Shown here one piece after another: positions 11,076 to 19,092 of a stretch of DNA of 64,000 nucleotides; the first letter of the stretch is position 1, and every line of letters begins with the position of its first letter. The DNA is taken from contig NZ_AP028461.1 in the NCBI RefSeq assembly GCF_033097365.1, positions 9,885,501-9,949,500 of the forward strand, read 5' to 3'. The DNA comes from Actinoplanes sichuanensis. Lineage in GTDB: Bacteria > Actinomycetota > Actinomycetes > Mycobacteriales > Micromonosporaceae. The translations under genes and the position numbers were made by a program. The notes under the pieces were generated by a model that saw only the letters and a program-made list of their open reading frames with translations, ran no database searches and had not been told where the DNA came from.

Positions 11076-11336
11076 CTAGATCGTGCTGCGGAACTGGTTT
11101 GCCGAGTCGATCGCGGCGTGCGTGAGCTGAACCGCCTCGTCCATCCTGGTCCGGGCCTGCTCCAACTGCGCGATGGCGGCCGCCGCGGCCGGATGGAACG
11201 AGCCCACAGCCGTCACCCGCAACCGGGCCAGCGCCTCGTCCAGCTGATCGGACACGACCTTGATCCCGGCGACGGCCCGCTGCGCACCGTCCACCGTCGC
11301 CGCCACGCTGACCTTGACCTCTTCGACGTTCGCCAC
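11076..11336 (-). CDS. Small helical WXG100-like protein of a T7SS-like module
   Basis: 86 residues from GTG 11336, chosen because gagagg/gaggag lies about 7 nt upstream; the longer open frame to 11405 has no such site. The sequence is predicted to be two long helices (VKVSVAATVDGAQRA and AIAQLEQARTRMDEAVQL), the size and shape of WXG100/ESX proteins, but without a W-x-G turn. It is the last gene of a three-gene minus-strand operon with a membrane protein and an FtsK-like ATPase. A role as a T7SS substrate or chaperone is inferred from context only. Confidence 0.6.
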   Translation of the reverse strand: MANVEEVKVSVAATVDGAQRAVAGIKVVSDQLDEALARLRVTAVGSFHPAAAAAIAQLEQARTRMDEAVQLTHAAIDSANQFRSTI

Positions 11337-11347
11337 CGCGGCTCCTC

Positions 11348-12028
11348 TCAGAAAAGTGCTTCGAGACCGGTGCCGGCACAGGTCAGCAGCACCGGCGTCA
11401 GACACGTGATCAGGCCCAGCACCGGCGTCCGGTCGACCTCGACCCCGTCACCGCCGTAGACGAAACCGATCGTCGCCCACCCCAACCCGAACGCCAGCAG
11501 CGGCATGCTCAGCCCGCACAACAGCGCCGGCGTCGACGGCGACCCGGACGGCGCCACCACGAACAGCAGCACCTGCACCAGCAGCACCGCGGCCGCGAAC
11601 GGCCCATAGATCACCAGGTTGCGCGCCCGTGGCCGGTGCGGCCCGGCCGGGCCCGGCCCGACGAAGGCATTGTCCGCGGCGTCCGCGGTGGCCCGGGCCG
11701 CACGCAGCGCCGCCAGCACGGCCGGCGGCCCACCGGCCACCCGATCCATCGCCTCGGCCTGATCCGCCGGGTGCGGCGTCAGATCATTCTCCGGTACGCG
11801 GAAATCGCGTGCCAGCCTCGCTCGTTGCGGGGCCAGCCGGGCCCGTACCGAGGAAAGCTCCTGCCGGGCGGCCGCGACCGTCGCGGCATGCTCGCCGGCC
11901 ACCGAACTCGCCGCGCGCCGCACCGCGTCCAGCTCCTGGGCGGCGGCCAGATACTCCGCCCACGGGCCCGACGTGGGCGGCCCCGTCTGCACCGGGATCA
12001 CCCCGTGCTGTTCGGCCTGCTCGGTCAC
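11348..12028 (-). CDS. Membrane protein of the FtsK/WXG operon, with N-terminal coiled-coil region
   Basis: 226 residues. The first ~120 are hydrophilic and alanine/arginine-rich, likely helical (AAAQELDAVRRAASSVAGEH). The C-terminal half contains three or four membrane helices (YGPFAAAVLLVQVLLFVVA, LLCGLSMPLLAFGLGWATIGFVYGG and VLGLITCLTPVLLTCAGTG). The start overlaps the end of the FtsK-like gene by 4 bp (ATGA), so the two are translationally coupled. I do not recognise the family. A membrane partner of the ATPase is the simplest reading. Confidence 0.7.
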   Translation of the reverse strand: MTEQAEQHGVIPVQTGPPTSGPWAEYLAAAQELDAVRRAASSVAGEHAATVAAARQELSSVRARLAPQRARLARDFRVPENDLTPHPADQAEAMDRVAGGPPAVLAALRAARATADAADNAFVGPGPAGPHRPRARNLVIYGPFAAAVLLVQVLLFVVAPSGSPSTPALLCGLSMPLLAFGLGWATIGFVYGGDGVEVDRTPVLGLITCLTPVLLTCAGTGLEALF

Positions 12029-14613
12029 GGCTCGTCACTCTCCGGGTCTACGAACGGGACCACGGTCACCGTGCGGTCGGCATGCCTGTCGTGCAGCAGC
12101 GCCCGGTTCGCCCGGGGCTGCCAGTCCACCGGCCGCCCCAACTGCAGCGACACGTCGGACTGCGGCACGTTCAGGAAGAGCAGGCCGGCCACGTCCTCCC
12201 GACCCATGCTGCCGCCGGTCTCCTCACTGAACCGGCGCACCCCACGCCACCACGACAGCAGATGCGCGCCACGGCTGGGGCCCTCCCGCAACAGCTGCCG
12301 CAGGCCGCTCAGTGTCCCCGGAGGCGCCGCGTCCATCCCGAACACCACCAGATACCCGGGACGGTCGGCGGTGAGCTCAGCGGCCAAACCAGCGGCGTCC
12401 ACGACCTCGACGTCCTGCCGGTGCCCGACCTCGGCGGCCAGCGCGGCCGCTCGAGCGTCACCCTCGGCCACCAGCGACACGATCACGAACCGGGCCGACC
12501 GCGGCGGATGACACGCGGCCACGCTGCGGGCCGCCGCGTCCAGAGCCTCCGCACCGGCCGGCTGCGAACCCAGGATCGCCAGATGCCGACCGGGCGACGA
12601 GTCCAGCGGGAAGGTGGCGGTCGACAACGCCACATCGATCACCCGGCCCACCATCGCGGCCGGCCGGGGCATCCGCCCCGCCAGCGCCGCCCGATAGGTC
12701 GGGTCGTCGGCCAGATGCTGCTGTGCATATCCCGCGAAGATCTTCGGCGGCTGCGACTCCTGGTCGCGGCCGCCCCACAGCCGGTGCCGCAGGTCGCTGA
12801 GCAGCGTCTGGTCGGCGTGCGGGTCGGGAAACCGGACCACCCGCTCGTGACCACGGGTCGCGCCCCGGGGACCACCCAGGCCACCCGCCGTGTTCACCAC
12901 CGCGCTGCCCATCGGCAGACCCGCCGCCGAATCGTTCGTCGGCTCCAGCACGTCACCGCCACCGGGCAGCGCGATCCGCACCGGGAACTGGCCGAAGATC
13001 GAGTCGCGTTTGGCATACAACGCCTCGACACCGAGCACCGTCTGGCTGGCCAGGATCAGATGTATCCCGTAGGACCGGCCCTTGCGGGCCAGCGACTCCA
13101 GTAGCGCCACCGCCTCGGCCGCCATCGGGTCGTTGCCGGCCAGCAACACCTGGAACTCGTCGATCACACAGAGGACACGCGGCAGTGGACGCCCGCGGCC
13201 CTCCTCGGCGGCGATCGCCCGCAGATCGGCGAAACGCGACACCCCGGCCCGCTTGTACGCCAGCGAGCGCCGCCCCATCTCGGCGTCCAACTCGCGCAGA
13301 ACGGCCAGACCATACTCCCGGTCGGACTCGACCCCGACCGCCCGCGCGTGCGGCAGCCACGTCCGGTCCCGCTGGGTCGGCACGAACTCGGAGAACGACA
13401 CGCCCTCCTTGAAATCCAGCAGGTAGAGCGCCAGCTCATCGGGGCTGTACCGGGCACCCAACCCATACAGCACGTTGATCAGGAACGCCGTCTTGCCGGC
13501 GCCCGACCGGCCACCGAGCATCCAGTGCGGAGTCAGGTCGTTGAAGCGCAGCACCAGCGGCACGTCACCGTGATGACCCACCACCGTCTCCACACCGGCC
13601 GCCGCGTCCTGCGACCACAGCTCCTCAGCCGGCTCCGGGAGCAGGTCGGCCAGCGTCACCCGGGACGCCTCGGCCGAATCGGCGGCCAGCTCCCGGCAGA
13701 CCGCGTCGATCAGGTGCGGGGGCGGATCCTCATCCAGGAAGACCGGTGCGTTCAGCCACGCCGTCTCCGGCGCCGACCCGAACGAGCCACCGGGCGGGTC
13801 GCCGACGATCGCATACGGGTTACGCACCGAGATCGCCGTCGTCCGCGGCAGTGGCGCCTGCGTCGTCTCGGCAGTCAGCGGAGGCGGCGGCCAACCGGCC
13901 ACCACCAGGTGCAGCCCGGAATCGGGACCCTGCTGGGCCAACGCCGCGATCCGCCGCAGCTCCTCACCCTCGGTCATCTCCGGCAGGCTTGCGATCACCA
14001 CCAGCAGGACCCGGTCACGCCGGGCCCGGCGCCCCGCCCCGGCCCGCGCCGGGCGCAGCCATTTCTCCGCCTCGGACAGCACATCACGCAGGCCCTGACG
14101 ATCGGTGGCCGGCGGCGACATCAGACCGGCGTCGGCCAACTCCTCGAACGGATCGAACACCGCGCCGCCACCGACCCCGTCCACCGCGCGCACCAGCAGC
14201 GAACCCGCCGGAGCGGTCGCCAACAGGCGCAGCAGCAGCGACCGGAGCAGCCCGAACACCCGCGGATCGGTGGCCGTCGCGTCGATCGTCAGGTGGCCCG
14301 TGCCGAGGAGCGGCACCACCGCCGGGAACCGCACGTCATCCAGCGGCTGCGCCAGGCCCACCCGCACGAACTGCGGAATCGCCGTCCCGCCGAGCGGCGC
14401 CACCGCCGACAGCGCGTCGAGCGTCGAACCCAGCCAGCCCGGCGCCAGTTGCGCCGCGGCCGCCCGCAACCGGTCGGCGAGACGATGCTGCTCACGCGGG
14501 TCGGCGGCGGCCGGCGCGAACGCCTCCAGCGCGACCGCGGCAGCATCCGCTGTCGCCACGGCCTGCCGGTGCAAAGCAGCGGCCTGCCGGACCCGCAGAG
14601 TCGAATCCGCCAC
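12025..14613 (-). CDS. FtsK/SpoIIIE-type ATPase, EccC-like, with one intact and two degenerate ATPase domains
   Basis: 862 residues. The central domain has Walker A GGRSGAGKT (Lys about residue 374) followed by LLDFKEGVSFSEF, and Walker B VLCVIDEFQ, all FtsK/SpoIIIE hallmarks. The C-terminal third contains GRHLAILGSQPAGAEAL, a P-loop position that lacks the GKS/T lysine, so a second domain looks degenerate. The N-terminal third (HLTIDA..., RSLLLRLLA) resembles another inactive domain. This parallels the multi-ATPase EccC motor of T7SS but without recognised N-terminal membrane helices. GTG 14613 is chosen because aggagg ends 8 nt upstream; GTG 14622 would overlap it. Divergent from the toxin operon. 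Confidence 0.85.
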   Translation of the reverse strand: MADSTLRVRQAAALHRQAVATADAAAVALEAFAPAAADPREQHRLADRLRAAAAQLAPGWLGSTLDALSAVAPLGGTAIPQFVRVGLAQPLDDVRFPAVVPLLGTGHLTIDATATDPRVFGLLRSLLLRLLATAPAGSLLVRAVDGVGGGAVFDPFEELADAGLMSPPATDRQGLRDVLSEAEKWLRPARAGAGRRARRDRVLLVVIASLPEMTEGEELRRIAALAQQGPDSGLHLVVAGWPPPPLTAETTQAPLPRTTAISVRNPYAIVGDPPGGSFGSAPETAWLNAPVFLDEDPPPHLIDAVCRELAADSAEASRVTLADLLPEPAEELWSQDAAAGVETVVGHHGDVPLVLRFNDLTPHWMLGGRSGAGKTAFLINVLYGLGARYSPDELALYLLDFKEGVSFSEFVPTQRDRTWLPHARAVGVESDREYGLAVLRELDAEMGRRSLAYKRAGVSRFADLRAIAAEEGRGRPLPRVLCVIDEFQVLLAGNDPMAAEAVALLESLARKGRSYGIHLILASQTVLGVEALYAKRDSIFGQFPVRIALPGGGDVLEPTNDSAAGLPMGSAVVNTAGGLGGPRGATRGHERVVRFPDPHADQTLLSDLRHRLWGGRDQESQPPKIFAGYAQQHLADDPTYRAALAGRMPRPAAMVGRVIDVALSTATFPLDSSPGRHLAILGSQPAGAEALDAAARSVAACHPPRSARFVIVSLVAEGDARAAALAAEVGHRQDVEVVDAAGLAAELTADRPGYLVVFGMDAAPPGTLSGLRQLLREGPSRGAHLLSWWRGVRRFSEETGGSMGREDVAGLLFLNVPQSDVSLQLGRPVDWQPRANRALLHDRHADRTVTVVPFVDPESDEP

Positions 14614-14813
14614 TGCCGTCACCTCCTGTCCGCGGAATAAAACCTATCCCAGACCCGTCCGGGCACCGCGTTGCGTCCCCGGTGCGACTTTCGTGCCGGA
14701 CCCGGTCGCATCCGTCCAATCTCGACTCCCGAAGAAACGTTGCGTGCCGGTTTGAACTCGGAGCGTGCAACAGCGGTATTCGCAGGTACCGCAACCGTGC
14801 GAGGGAGGCCGAG

Positions 14814-15140
14814 GTGAACGTCACCCAGGAGTACGACGAGCACGCCCGATCCACCCGGGAGACGGACTACATCGCCTCCTTCGGGGAAGGCGCCGACGGG
14901 CTCGTCCGGATCGAACTCGACGGCGCGGGCCGATTGTGGGACGTCGTCCTCGACCCGCAGATCACCGAACTGACCGTCGACGAGCTCCGGACCGCGCTCT
15001 TCGACGCGATCACCGGGGCGCAGGCGGTGATGCCCGGCTTCGAGGCGTCCGTCGCGGACGTCAACATCGCGGCCGAACGGCGCTTCGCCGAGATCTCCGA
15101 AGTCCTGCACGACCTCTCCCGGCGGGCGGCACGGCGATGA
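14814..15140 (+). CDS. YbaB/EbfC-like protein heading the T7SS toxin operon
   Basis: 108 residues with the pattern GEGADGLVRIELDG.GRL.DVVLDP, followed by a helical segment LTVDELRTALFDAI, as in YbaB/EbfC-fold proteins that often precede T7SS substrates in actinobacteria. GTG 14814 has gagggagg upstream. It overlaps the next gene by ATGA. In such operons it may act as a chaperone (EspG/EspL-like role); that is inference. Classic YbaB is a DNA-binding protein next to dnaX/recR, which are not here. Confidence 0.75.
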   Translation: MNVTQEYDEHARSTRETDYIASFGEGADGLVRIELDGAGRLWDVVLDPQITELTVDELRTALFDAITGAQAVMPGFEASVADVNIAAERRFAEISEVLHDLSRRAARR

Positions 15141-15466
15141 ACGTACGCGTGAAGCTCGACCCGCAGGTGGTGGCCGCCGCCGGCAGTGCCCTCGCCGGGA
15201 TCGCCCAGCGGATGGCCGACGACCTCGCCGGCCTGGAGACCACCGTCGCCGGACCGGACAGCCCGTGGGGCGCCGACGAGAGCGGCAGCATGTTCGCCCT
15301 CGCCTATCAGTCGGTACTCGGCCACGCCCTGCAAGCCCTCGGCAGTCACGTCCAGCAGCTCGGCGAGGCCGCCCTCGACCTGCACACCCAGGCCCGAAGC
15401 ATCGCCGCCGTCGACGATGAGGCCGCCGCGGAACTGACCACCTCCGCCTCCGGGGAGCGGTCATGA
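15137..15466 (+). CDS. EspC/WXG100-like T7SS substrate
   Basis: 109 residues with a helical hairpin. The turn SPWGADESG, followed by FALAYQSVLGHALQALGSHVQQL, matches the W-G-x-D-E-x-G..F...Y pattern of EspC-type 'type VII secretion target' proteins. The start ATG overlaps the upstream TGA, and its own stop overlaps the toxin start at 15463. It probably dimerises with the toxin's N-terminal helical domain for export, as EsxE/EsxF are linked to CpnT. The partner assignment is inference from coupling. Confidence 0.75.
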   Translation: MNVRVKLDPQVVAAAGSALAGIAQRMADDLAGLETTVAGPDSPWGADESGSMFALAYQSVLGHALQALGSHVQQLGEAALDLHTQARSIAAVDDEAAAELTTSASGERS

Positions 15467-16458
15467 CCATCGAGCTGCCCGCCGAGCTCACCGAGCCGCT
15501 GTCCTGGCTCGGGCTCAGCTGGCCGCAGGCCGACGAGGACCGCCTACACGCCGACGGCCTCGCCTGGATCGAACACGCCACCCGGCTGCGCCGACACGCC
15601 GCCGAGGCCGACACCGCCGCCCGCCGGGTCTGGCTGGAGAACGAGGGCGCCTCCGTCGACGCCTTCGAACAGTGGTGGAACGGCGAAGACGGCCCCGGCC
15701 GGCACCTCGACGACGCCGCCACCGCCGTCGAGCTCATCGGCGCCGGGCTCATCGCCATGGCCGGCGTCACGGTCGCGCTCAAGACCGCCTACATCGCCCA
15801 GCTGACACTGCTCGCCTTCCAGGTCGGCCAGGCGGTCGCCACCGCGGCGGTGTCGGCCGGCGCCACCCTCGCCGAGATCCCGATCTTCGTCGCCGCCAGC
15901 CGGATCGCCTGCCGCCAGCTCGTCCACAAGGCGCTACAGGTCGTCGAAGGTGAGATCGCCGACGTGTTCCTGCAGGCGGCGACGCTGCTGCGGACCGCCG
16001 GGACCAAGGCCGCCGCCCAGCACGCCGGGCAGCTCGCCAAACACTTCGGCCAGAACTCGGAATTCCATCGGCTGATGCGCGAGGTCGAGCGGGCCGACGT
16101 CCGCAGCCCGTTCAACGGCGCCAACTTCTACTCCGGTGCGCTCGACGATGGCACACGCATGCGGGCCTTTGCCGAGAAGTACACCGATGGCATCACCAAG
16201 GTGACGCTGGAGCAGACGCCGGGCGGCCGGAGATTCGACGACATGCTCCTCTTCGAGGAGCACTCGCCGATTCGGAAGGAGCAGGCGGGAGGCGTTTGGG
16301 AGAGGCTTTCCGAGAGGTACGCCGAGGGCGCGCAGGGCGAGGTGACGGCCTGGTCGCACAACCCGCGGGCGAACAGCATCTGGAACACGGTGGAGAAGCC
16401 GGCCTTGGAACAGAATCCGGCAGTGACGAAGATAAGTGTCATCGACCCGGGGGCGTGA
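15463..16458 (+). CDS. CpnT-like T7SS polymorphic toxin with probable NAD-consuming C-terminal domain
   Basis: 331 residues. The N-terminal ~170 (TIELPAELTEPLSWLGLSWPQ, then several amphipathic and hydrophobic helices) resembles the helical export domain found in CpnT and other actinobacterial WXG100-like toxins. The C-terminal ~115 residues form a distinct domain: FYSG at 222-225, VTLEQTPGG from about 247, and SIWNTVEKPAL with E311. An aromatic-S-G, TLE-T-GG and tryptophan/glutamate layout recalls ADP-ribosyl-cyclase/NAD glycohydrolase-type bacterial toxins; this is pattern recognition, not a search. The gene is followed after 19 nt by a small ORF with the size and place of an immunity gene. 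Confidence 0.75.
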   Translation: MTIELPAELTEPLSWLGLSWPQADEDRLHADGLAWIEHATRLRRHAAEADTAARRVWLENEGASVDAFEQWWNGEDGPGRHLDDAATAVELIGAGLIAMAGVTVALKTAYIAQLTLLAFQVGQAVATAAVSAGATLAEIPIFVAASRIACRQLVHKALQVVEGEIADVFLQAATLLRTAGTKAAAQHAGQLAKHFGQNSEFHRLMREVERADVRSPFNGANFYSGALDDGTRMRAFAEKYTDGITKVTLEQTPGGRRFDDMLLFEEHSPIRKEQAGGVWERLSERYAEGAQGEVTAWSHNPRANSIWNTVEKPALEQNPAVTKISVIDPGA

Positions 16459-16477
16459 ATGCCGGATGGAGGCCGCG

Positions 16478-16759
16478 ATGGCTGTTCATGAGATCCAGAG
16501 CCAGTCGGCACGTACCGACACCGGTGTGATCCTTCGCAGCGTGGATCGAGAGAACATGCGTGCCGAATATCAGGGCCGTCGCATTCTGCTCGGTGTGGAA
16601 CGCGGGGTCGGCACCGACGTCGTCTACCTGCCCAAGGTGCCGACCTGGGAGGACGGGGAGCTGATCGCCGCTGCGGACCTAACCGTCATCAAGGACGGGG
16701 TGGTCGAGATCCTGCGGCACTGGGGGTCGGACACCGAGTTCTACACGCTGTCGGCATGA
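16478..16759 (+). CDS. Probable cognate immunity protein of the CpnT-like toxin
   Basis: 93 residues from ATG 16478, chosen for the ggagg 5 nt upstream; in-frame ATG 16466 is the alternative. The protein has no signal peptide or membrane helix and alternates short strands (GVILRSVDRENMRAEYQG, RRILLGVERG) with WEDGELIAAADLTVIKDGV. It loosely resembles Imm74-type immunity proteins, which I cannot verify. Location directly after a toxin C-terminal domain is the main evidence. It would bind and block the NADase-like domain in the cytoplasm. Confidence 0.6.
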   Translation: MAVHEIQSQSARTDTGVILRSVDRENMRAEYQGRRILLGVERGVGTDVVYLPKVPTWEDGELIAAADLTVIKDGVVEILRHWGSDTEFYTLSA

Positions 16760-16789
16760 GACAGCGCCGACCGGTTGGTGTGGACGAAC

Positions 16790-16795
16790 TAATGT
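16790..16795 (+). promoter_or_regulatory. -10 hexamer TAATGT for a leaderless transcript
   Basis: TANNNT hexamer ending 7 nt before the ATG at 16803, suggesting that the following gene has its own leaderless promoter rather than reading through from the immunity gene. Confidence 0.5.
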
Positions 16796-16802
16796 CGTAC
16801 AC

Positions 16803-17369
16803 ATGGGACCGCGAGAGCCTGAGACGTCACCGGCGCCCCGGGCCGACGGTGAGACCGTGAGTAAGCCGGCACCCCGGCCGATGGGGAGCGTTCCGGGCAC
16901 GCGCCGAAGCCGTTTCCAGAGCCGCCGGGCACGGCTCGCGCTGGCCCTGACCGGTGGTCTGCTCGCCCTGCTGTGCGTGGGCGGCGTGGGTGCCTTCTAC
17001 GTCCTCTACGACGAGGCCACCGAGATCAAACGGGATACACCTGGCGCGGTGGTCACCAACTTCCTGGGTGCGTATCTCTCCAATCGGAATGACCAGGATG
17101 CCGCGCTCTACCAGTGCAAGTCGGGCGGAGATCTGTCCGCCTTGCAGGCATATCGCGACGACACGGCCCGCCGTGAGAAGGAATTCTCGGTCGGCATCAC
17201 GATGACCTGGCGAATTGTGAGCGTCACCACCGACGGAGGCCGCGGCGTCGCGAAGGTCGATGTGAGCCGCCGGATCTCGGACGGATCGGGCCGCGACGGG
17301 AGCTCCTGGGACCTCACAGTGGAAGACCAGGACGGATGGCGCGTGTGCGTGGCGACGCGGACGGAGTGA
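16803..17369 (+). CDS. Single-pass membrane-anchored protein, NTF2-like exterior domain possible
   Basis: 188 residues. About 45 basic and proline-rich cytoplasmic residues precede one helix (LALALTGGLLALLCVGGVGAF). An outer domain of ~115 residues follows (GAVVTNFLGAYLSNRNDQDAA...CKS...SWDLTVEDQDGWRVC). The AVVTNFLGAYLS..D pattern and a closing WRVC are common in actinobacterial Mce-associated or NTF2-like exterior domains. Two cysteines (in YQCKSGG and WRVCVA) could form a disulfide. No function is assigned. It ends 5 bp from the convergent T4SS-like operon. Confidence 0.75.
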   Translation: MGPREPETSPAPRADGETVSKPAPRPMGSVPGTRRSRFQSRRARLALALTGGLLALLCVGGVGAFYVLYDEATEIKRDTPGAVVTNFLGAYLSNRNDQDAALYQCKSGGDLSALQAYRDDTARREKEFSVGITMTWRIVSVTTDGGRGVAKVDVSRRISDGSGRDGSSWDLTVEDQDGWRVCVATRTE

Positions 17370-17374
17370 CGAGA

Positions 17375-17977
17375 CTATTCGACCCAGAGCAGGTGAGCCG
17401 GCACTTCGAGGGTGCGCGGTAGCTTTCCGCTCCAGCCCCACCGGTACCAGTCGAGTTCCTGCGCCACCCGGACGCTGACGGTCCCGTCGTCGCTCACGTG
17501 TGACTCGGTCACCGCTCGAAGATCACGCCGTTCGCTGCCGTCGTCGAGGATCTGGGTCACACGGCGACCGGTGAGCGTGTCGGCGTCGATAGCCGAGACC
17601 GGCGGGCGACGGGGCGGCTCGTCGAGCGAGACCAACTGATTCACCTTCGCGCCGGGCGTAGTGGTGCCGGGGAAGCCGAGTTCCTCGACCCAGACCCGCT
17701 CGACCGGGACCAGGGCGGCGAAGACCTCGGTGCGTTCGGCCTCGGCGCGGTACCACTCGGCCTCGGGCATCACGGGAACGTAGGTACGGCTGCCCTGTAT
17801 CACCTTTTCGTCGGCCCGGAGGTCACCGCGCCAGCCGTGGCCGGGCAGTCCGACGAGAACCCGACGGCCGCGAAGGTCACCAGCCATGGTCGCCGGGGTG
17901 GGCACTATCGGACGGGGGGAGTCCAGCGCTCCGTCACGCCGGCCGCTGAAAGGGTCCGGCATAGATCCGCTGCTCAT
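17375..17977 (-). CDS. Hypothetical protein, last gene of the T4SS-like operon
   Basis: 200 residues, soluble, with no signal peptide or membrane helix. I do not recognise the family. The sequence is tryptophan-rich toward the C-terminus (ELDWYRWGWSGKL) and contains DLRGRRVLVGLPGHGWRGDLRA near the N-terminus. The start overlaps the stop of the transglycosylase/peptidase gene by 4 bp (ATGA), so it is co-translated with the secretion operon and may be a cytosolic accessory factor. Confidence 0.75.
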   Translation of the reverse strand: MSSGSMPDPFSGRRDGALDSPRPIVPTPATMAGDLRGRRVLVGLPGHGWRGDLRADEKVIQGSRTYVPVMPEAEWYRAEAERTEVFAALVPVERVWVEELGFPGTTTPGAKVNQLVSLDEPPRRPPVSAIDADTLTGRRVTQILDDGSERRDLRAVTESHVSDDGTVSVRVAQELDWYRWGWSGKLPRTLEVPAHLLWVE

Positions 17978-19092
17978 CCCTCGTTCCCCAACGGGGCGCC
18001 CTGCCCCTGCATGAACCGGACCGGATCGACCGCGCCGGAGCTCGACCTGTCATTGCCCAGGTGCACTTCGAAGTGCAGGTGCGGGCCGGACGAGTTGCCG
18101 CTGCTGCCGACCCGTCCGATCTGTTCACCCGCCACGACCTGCTGATTCTTTCGCACGAAGGGCTGTTGCACCATGTGACAGTAGCGTGTCATCACGTTAC
18201 CCGCATGGACGATCTCGACCATCCACCCGCAGCCGCCCTTGCCGGGATAGCCGTCCACATTGCAGCTCTTGCGGCCGCGGAAGTCTTCGTCGCACTTGAC
18301 GACCGACACCGTGCCACTGGCCACGGCATAGATCGGCCGGTACTTGTCCACGCTGATGTCGACACCCTGGTGGCTGGGCCGCGAGGCGGTTCGGAATCCC
18401 GAGCCGACCGGTCCCTTCAGCGGAATGGTCCAGCCCGACGCGGCGACCGCGCCGGATACCGAGCACTGAAGTGTCACCGAGTCGCCCACGGCGTTGGCGG
18501 CACCGTTGGCGAGGAGGTTGACGATCTGTGTCGCCAGGGGCTCATGCTTGGCGTAGGCGTCGGGGTAGGCGCTGATCTGCACCGACTGGGCCGCCCTGGT
18601 CAGGGCCATCTTCTCCCAGCCCTGAATGGTCTTGAGCTTCGAGTAGAACTTGGTGCTCGCGTAGACCGGGTCCCGGACCTGTTTCGGTGTACCCCAGCCG
18701 GAGCTGGGTCGCTGTTGGAAGAGACCGAGTGAGTCGTGGTCGTTCTTCGCGCCAAGATTGCCGAGGTTATTCAGCCCGGACTCCTGCATCGCGGTCGCCA
18801 CCGCGATCACCCAGGCCCGTGGCGGCAGGCCCATATCCGCCCCGACATTGATGATGATCGCCGCGTTGCGGATTTGCCCCCCGTCATAGGGGCTGATCTC
18901 GGGCAACTGCGAATCCGGGTCGAGAGCTCCGCCCTTTCCGCAGGCCAGCGAAGCGTTGATGAAGCGGTTGTCGCTGTCGCTGCGCAATCCGTTCCAGACC
19001 AGGATGGTGATGCTGCCACCGCAGCAGAGCAGGGCGAGTGTGACGACCGAGGCGACCAGCAGGACCACCTTGCGCGGACGCCGGAGGCTCAT
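17974..19092 (-). CDS. Bifunctional cell-wall enzyme: lytic-transglycosylase-like domain plus M23 endopeptidase (VirB1-like role)
   Basis: 372 residues. An N-terminal signal anchor (VVLLVASVVTLALLCCGG) is followed by a lysozyme-like domain of about residues 75-185, with E104 in AMQESGLNNLG as the expected catalytic acid and LGLFQQRPS. The C-terminal M23 (lysostaphin-type) domain has H241/D245 in HQGVDIS and H338/H340 in GPHLHFEVH as zinc ligands. Cysteines in the M23 region may form disulfides. It probably opens peptidoglycan for the secretion apparatus, as VirB1 does in T4SS. It overlaps both neighbours by 4 bp. Confidence 0.88.
   Translation of the reverse strand: MSLRRPRKVVLLVASVVTLALLCCGGSITILVWNGLRSDSDNRFINASLACGKGGALDPDSQLPEISPYDGGQIRNAAIIINVGADMGLPPRAWVIAVATAMQESGLNNLGNLGAKNDHDSLGLFQQRPSSGWGTPKQVRDPVYASTKFYSKLKTIQGWEKMALTRAAQSVQISAYPDAYAKHEPLATQIVNLLANGAANAVGDSVTLQCSVSGAVAASGWTIPLKGPVGSGFRTASRPSHQGVDISVDKYRPIYAVASGTVSVVKCDEDFRGRKSCNVDGYPGKGGCGWMVEIVHAGNVMTRYCHMVQQPFVRKNQQVVAGEQIGRVGSSGNSSGPHLHFEVHLGNDRSSSGAVDPVRFMQGQGAPLGNEG

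Noticed and set aside
13348..14640. Long plus-strand open frame opposite the FtsK-like gene
   Set aside because: It is antisense to a gene with clear Walker motifs. The protein is Arg/Gln/His-rich, as expected from a shadow frame in GC-rich DNA.
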